Assembly (NCBI GenBank): GCA_946479055.1
Contig: CAMLEX010000247.1
Span: forward strand, 1-7,221
Length of the DNA: 7,221 nt
DNA from: an uncultured Bacteroidota bacterium
Lineage (GTDB): Bacteria; Bacteroidota; Bacteroidia; Chitinophagales; Chitinophagaceae
Direction: 5' to 3'
The notes beneath the pieces were generated by a model. The model was given only the letters and a program-made list of their open reading frames with translations, was not told where the DNA came from and did no database searches. This document shows, piece by piece, positions 6,059 to 7,221 of this stretch (its first letter is position 1; each line of letters opens with the position of its first letter). A program made the translations under genes and the position numbers.

Positions 6059-6778
6059 TAATTTATAAGCAGCTACTGCCAATACAAAAGCCAGCATATA
6101 TTTTAAGAGTGTTTGTTTAAAACGTAGCGCACCAAAATAAGCCCCACAGATACCGCCAATAAAAGCGATAGCTACATACATATACATATCAGTACTGAAT
6201 TGAATACCTTTTGTCAATTGTCCTGCCAGGCCCGATAAGGAATTGACAAAAATGAATAAAGCGCTGATAGCAGCTGTTTGTTTCATATCAGCCCATTTTA
6301 ATAATAATAAAACAGGCGATAAAATAATGCCTCCTCCTATGCCGATCAACCCGGACAGGAAACCAATACCGGCGCCGATAAACAGGGATAAATCTGTATT
6401 TGCTTTTTTTAATTCACTTACCTGTATGTTACTGAAAAATAGGAAACGTATAATTGGAATGATCAATAACAAGCCCAATATTTTTTTATAAATGGTAGCA
6501 TCTACGGTAATCAGACCACCTATAAAAGCCATCGGTATGGATGCGATCGCGAATGGAAGGAATAATTTCCATTTAAAATGCCCACCCCTGTAAAATTGAA
6601 TAAACGAAGTAAGTGACACGAACAGGTTCAGCAAGAGAGCCGTGGGTTTCATCACATCCGGTGCTATGCTGAAAATGGCCATCAAAGCCAGGTAGCCGCT
6701 TGCACCGCCATGCCCGACTGACGAATACAAAAAGGCGACAAGAAACAATAAAATATAAAACAAGAAGATACTATCCAT
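6041..6778 (-). CDS. TSUP (TauE/SafE) family membrane transporter, putative sulfite/organosulfur exporter
   Basis: This 245-residue, very hydrophobic protein has about eight membrane segments in two related halves. The first half carries SVGHGGASGYL (20-30) and the second carries the typical IGIGGGIILSP (145-155); these paired glycine-rich motifs mark the TSUP family. Hydrophobic stretches lie near 4-20, 28-38, 45-62, 71-89, 98-115, 131-160, 166-186, 199-217 and 226-243, so the exact topology is uncertain. Family members move sulfite, sulfoacetate, sulfolactate or other small anions across the inner membrane; the substrate here is unknown. It starts 9 nt after the moeA stop, indicating co-transcription with moeA. 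Its last codons overlap the 3' end of the convergent split-barrel gene. Confidence 0.88.
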   Translation of the reverse strand: MDSIFLFYILLFLVAFLYSSVGHGGASGYLALMAIFSIAPDVMKPTALLLNLFVSLTSFIQFYRGGHFKWKLFLPFAIASIPMAFIGGLITVDATIYKKILGLLLIIPIIRFLFFSNIQVSELKKANTDLSLFIGAGIGFLSGLIGIGGGIILSPVLLLLKWADMKQTAAISALFIFVNSLSGLAGQLTKGIQFSTDMYMYVAIAFIGGICGAYFGALRFKQTLLKYMLAFVLAVAAYKLLFTYA

Positions 6779-6787
6779 ACTTAAAAA

Positions 6788-7221
6788 CTATAATGGCAAT
6801 AAATGTATTTCAACTATGTGTCCTTTCTCACAAATTGTAACATCTTCCTCTATTTTTATTAGGCAATTGGCGTTCGCAAACGAACTTAAGCGATATGATT
6901 CTTGTGCATGCAAAGGGGTGGCTGTTTTTCCATCATAAAACCCTTTCAAAAAATGAGTAAGACCCGGTGCTTTTTTGAATGCCGTAGTCAAAGCCGCCTG
7001 TACGATCCGTATACCTGTTTGTTGCTTACTAATTTTTCTCAACGCCGGTTCCACATACTCATAAAAGCAGGAGAGGACTGAAGCTGGATTGCCCGGTAAA
7101 CCAAAAATCAGTTTGTTTTCCTGCCCGACTGCGTCATTCAGGCGGGCTTTTTTCCCGAAATAAAATGGTTTGCCGGGTTTCTGTTTTATTTTATGAAATA
7201 CTTTTTCAATCCCATTTTGTT
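6788..7221 (-). CDS. moeA: MoeA, molybdopterin molybdenumtransferase (C-terminal part, cut by window edge)
   Basis: The open frame runs from the window edge to TAG at 6788-6790, giving 143 visible residues. The end of the MoaB/MogA-like domain is seen in FGLPGNPASVLSCFYEYV, and the C-terminal beta domain (MoeA domain IV) in FLKGFYDG, PLHAQESYRLSSFANANCLI and the GHIVEIHLLP end. MoeA uses molybdate and adenylated molybdopterin to insert Mo into the cofactor. A short reading frame starting at GTG 7054 is only an internal piece, since the same frame continues upstream to the edge with family-conserved sequence. The TSUP gene follows 9 nt downstream. The catalytic residues of the N-terminal half lie outside the window. 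Confidence 0.92.
   Translation of the reverse strand, partial: QNGIEKVFHKIKQKPGKPFYFGKKARLNDAVGQENKLIFGLPGNPASVLSCFYEYVEPALRKISKQQTGIRIVQAALTTAFKKAPGLTHFLKGFYDGKTATPLHAQESYRLSSFANANCLIKIEEDVTICEKGHIVEIHLLPL

Noticed and set aside
6788..7054. Separate 88-residue protein starting at GTG 7054
   Set aside because: The same frame is open upstream to the window edge and encodes conserved MoeA sequence (GLPGNPASVLSCFYEYV), so it is the end of moeA.

Overview
The window comes from a member of the Bacteroidota, most likely close to the Chitinophagaceae. Three things point there: the moderately low GC content and protein style, a good match to the Bacteroidota housekeeping promoter (TTTG, 21 nt, TATCTTTG) upstream of the gene at 5495, and gene starts without Shine-Dalgarno sequences. 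The family-level placement is an inference and is less certain than the phylum.

The region is a molybdenum-cofactor (Moco) island. On the plus strand lies the 3' end of fdhD (1-96), the sulfurtransferase that activates formate-dehydrogenase-type Mo enzymes. It is followed by a complete FdhF/YdeP-family molybdopterin oxidoreductase (273-2582). Facing it on the minus strand is a tight operon read in the order moaD, moeB (with a fused rhodanese domain), moaE, moaCB (5404 down to 2682), with junctions of 3 nt, a 4-nt ATGA overlap and 3 nt. A divergently transcribed FMN-binding split-barrel protein (5495-6058, plus) shares the intergenic region with moaD. It ends in an 18-bp tail-to-tail overlap with a TSUP/TauE-type membrane transporter (6041-6778, minus), which follows directly behind the 3' part of moeA (6788 to the window edge, minus).

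The genes fit together functionally. MoaC, with MoaA (not in the window), makes cPMP. MoaE and MoaD form molybdopterin synthase. MoeB adenylates MoaD, and its rhodanese domain can supply the sulfur. The MoaB/MogA domain adenylates molybdopterin and MoeA inserts molybdate. FdhD would sulfurate the final Mo site of the YdeP-like enzyme. The TSUP transporter may move a sulfur oxyanion or an organic acid, but its substrate cannot be read from sequence.

The least ordinary content is non-coding. Two diverged copies of a hairpin-forming repeat fill the fdhD/oxidoreductase gap (93-159 and 188-258). A long, nearly continuous 34-bp imperfect hairpin (2598-2683) sits between the convergent oxidoreductase and moaCB genes. 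They are built from short TTGAG/TGAATGG-like units and touch stop codons of neighbouring genes. No stretch longer than 300 bases lacks a gene. No tRNA, rRNA, CRISPR, transposase or phage gene was seen.
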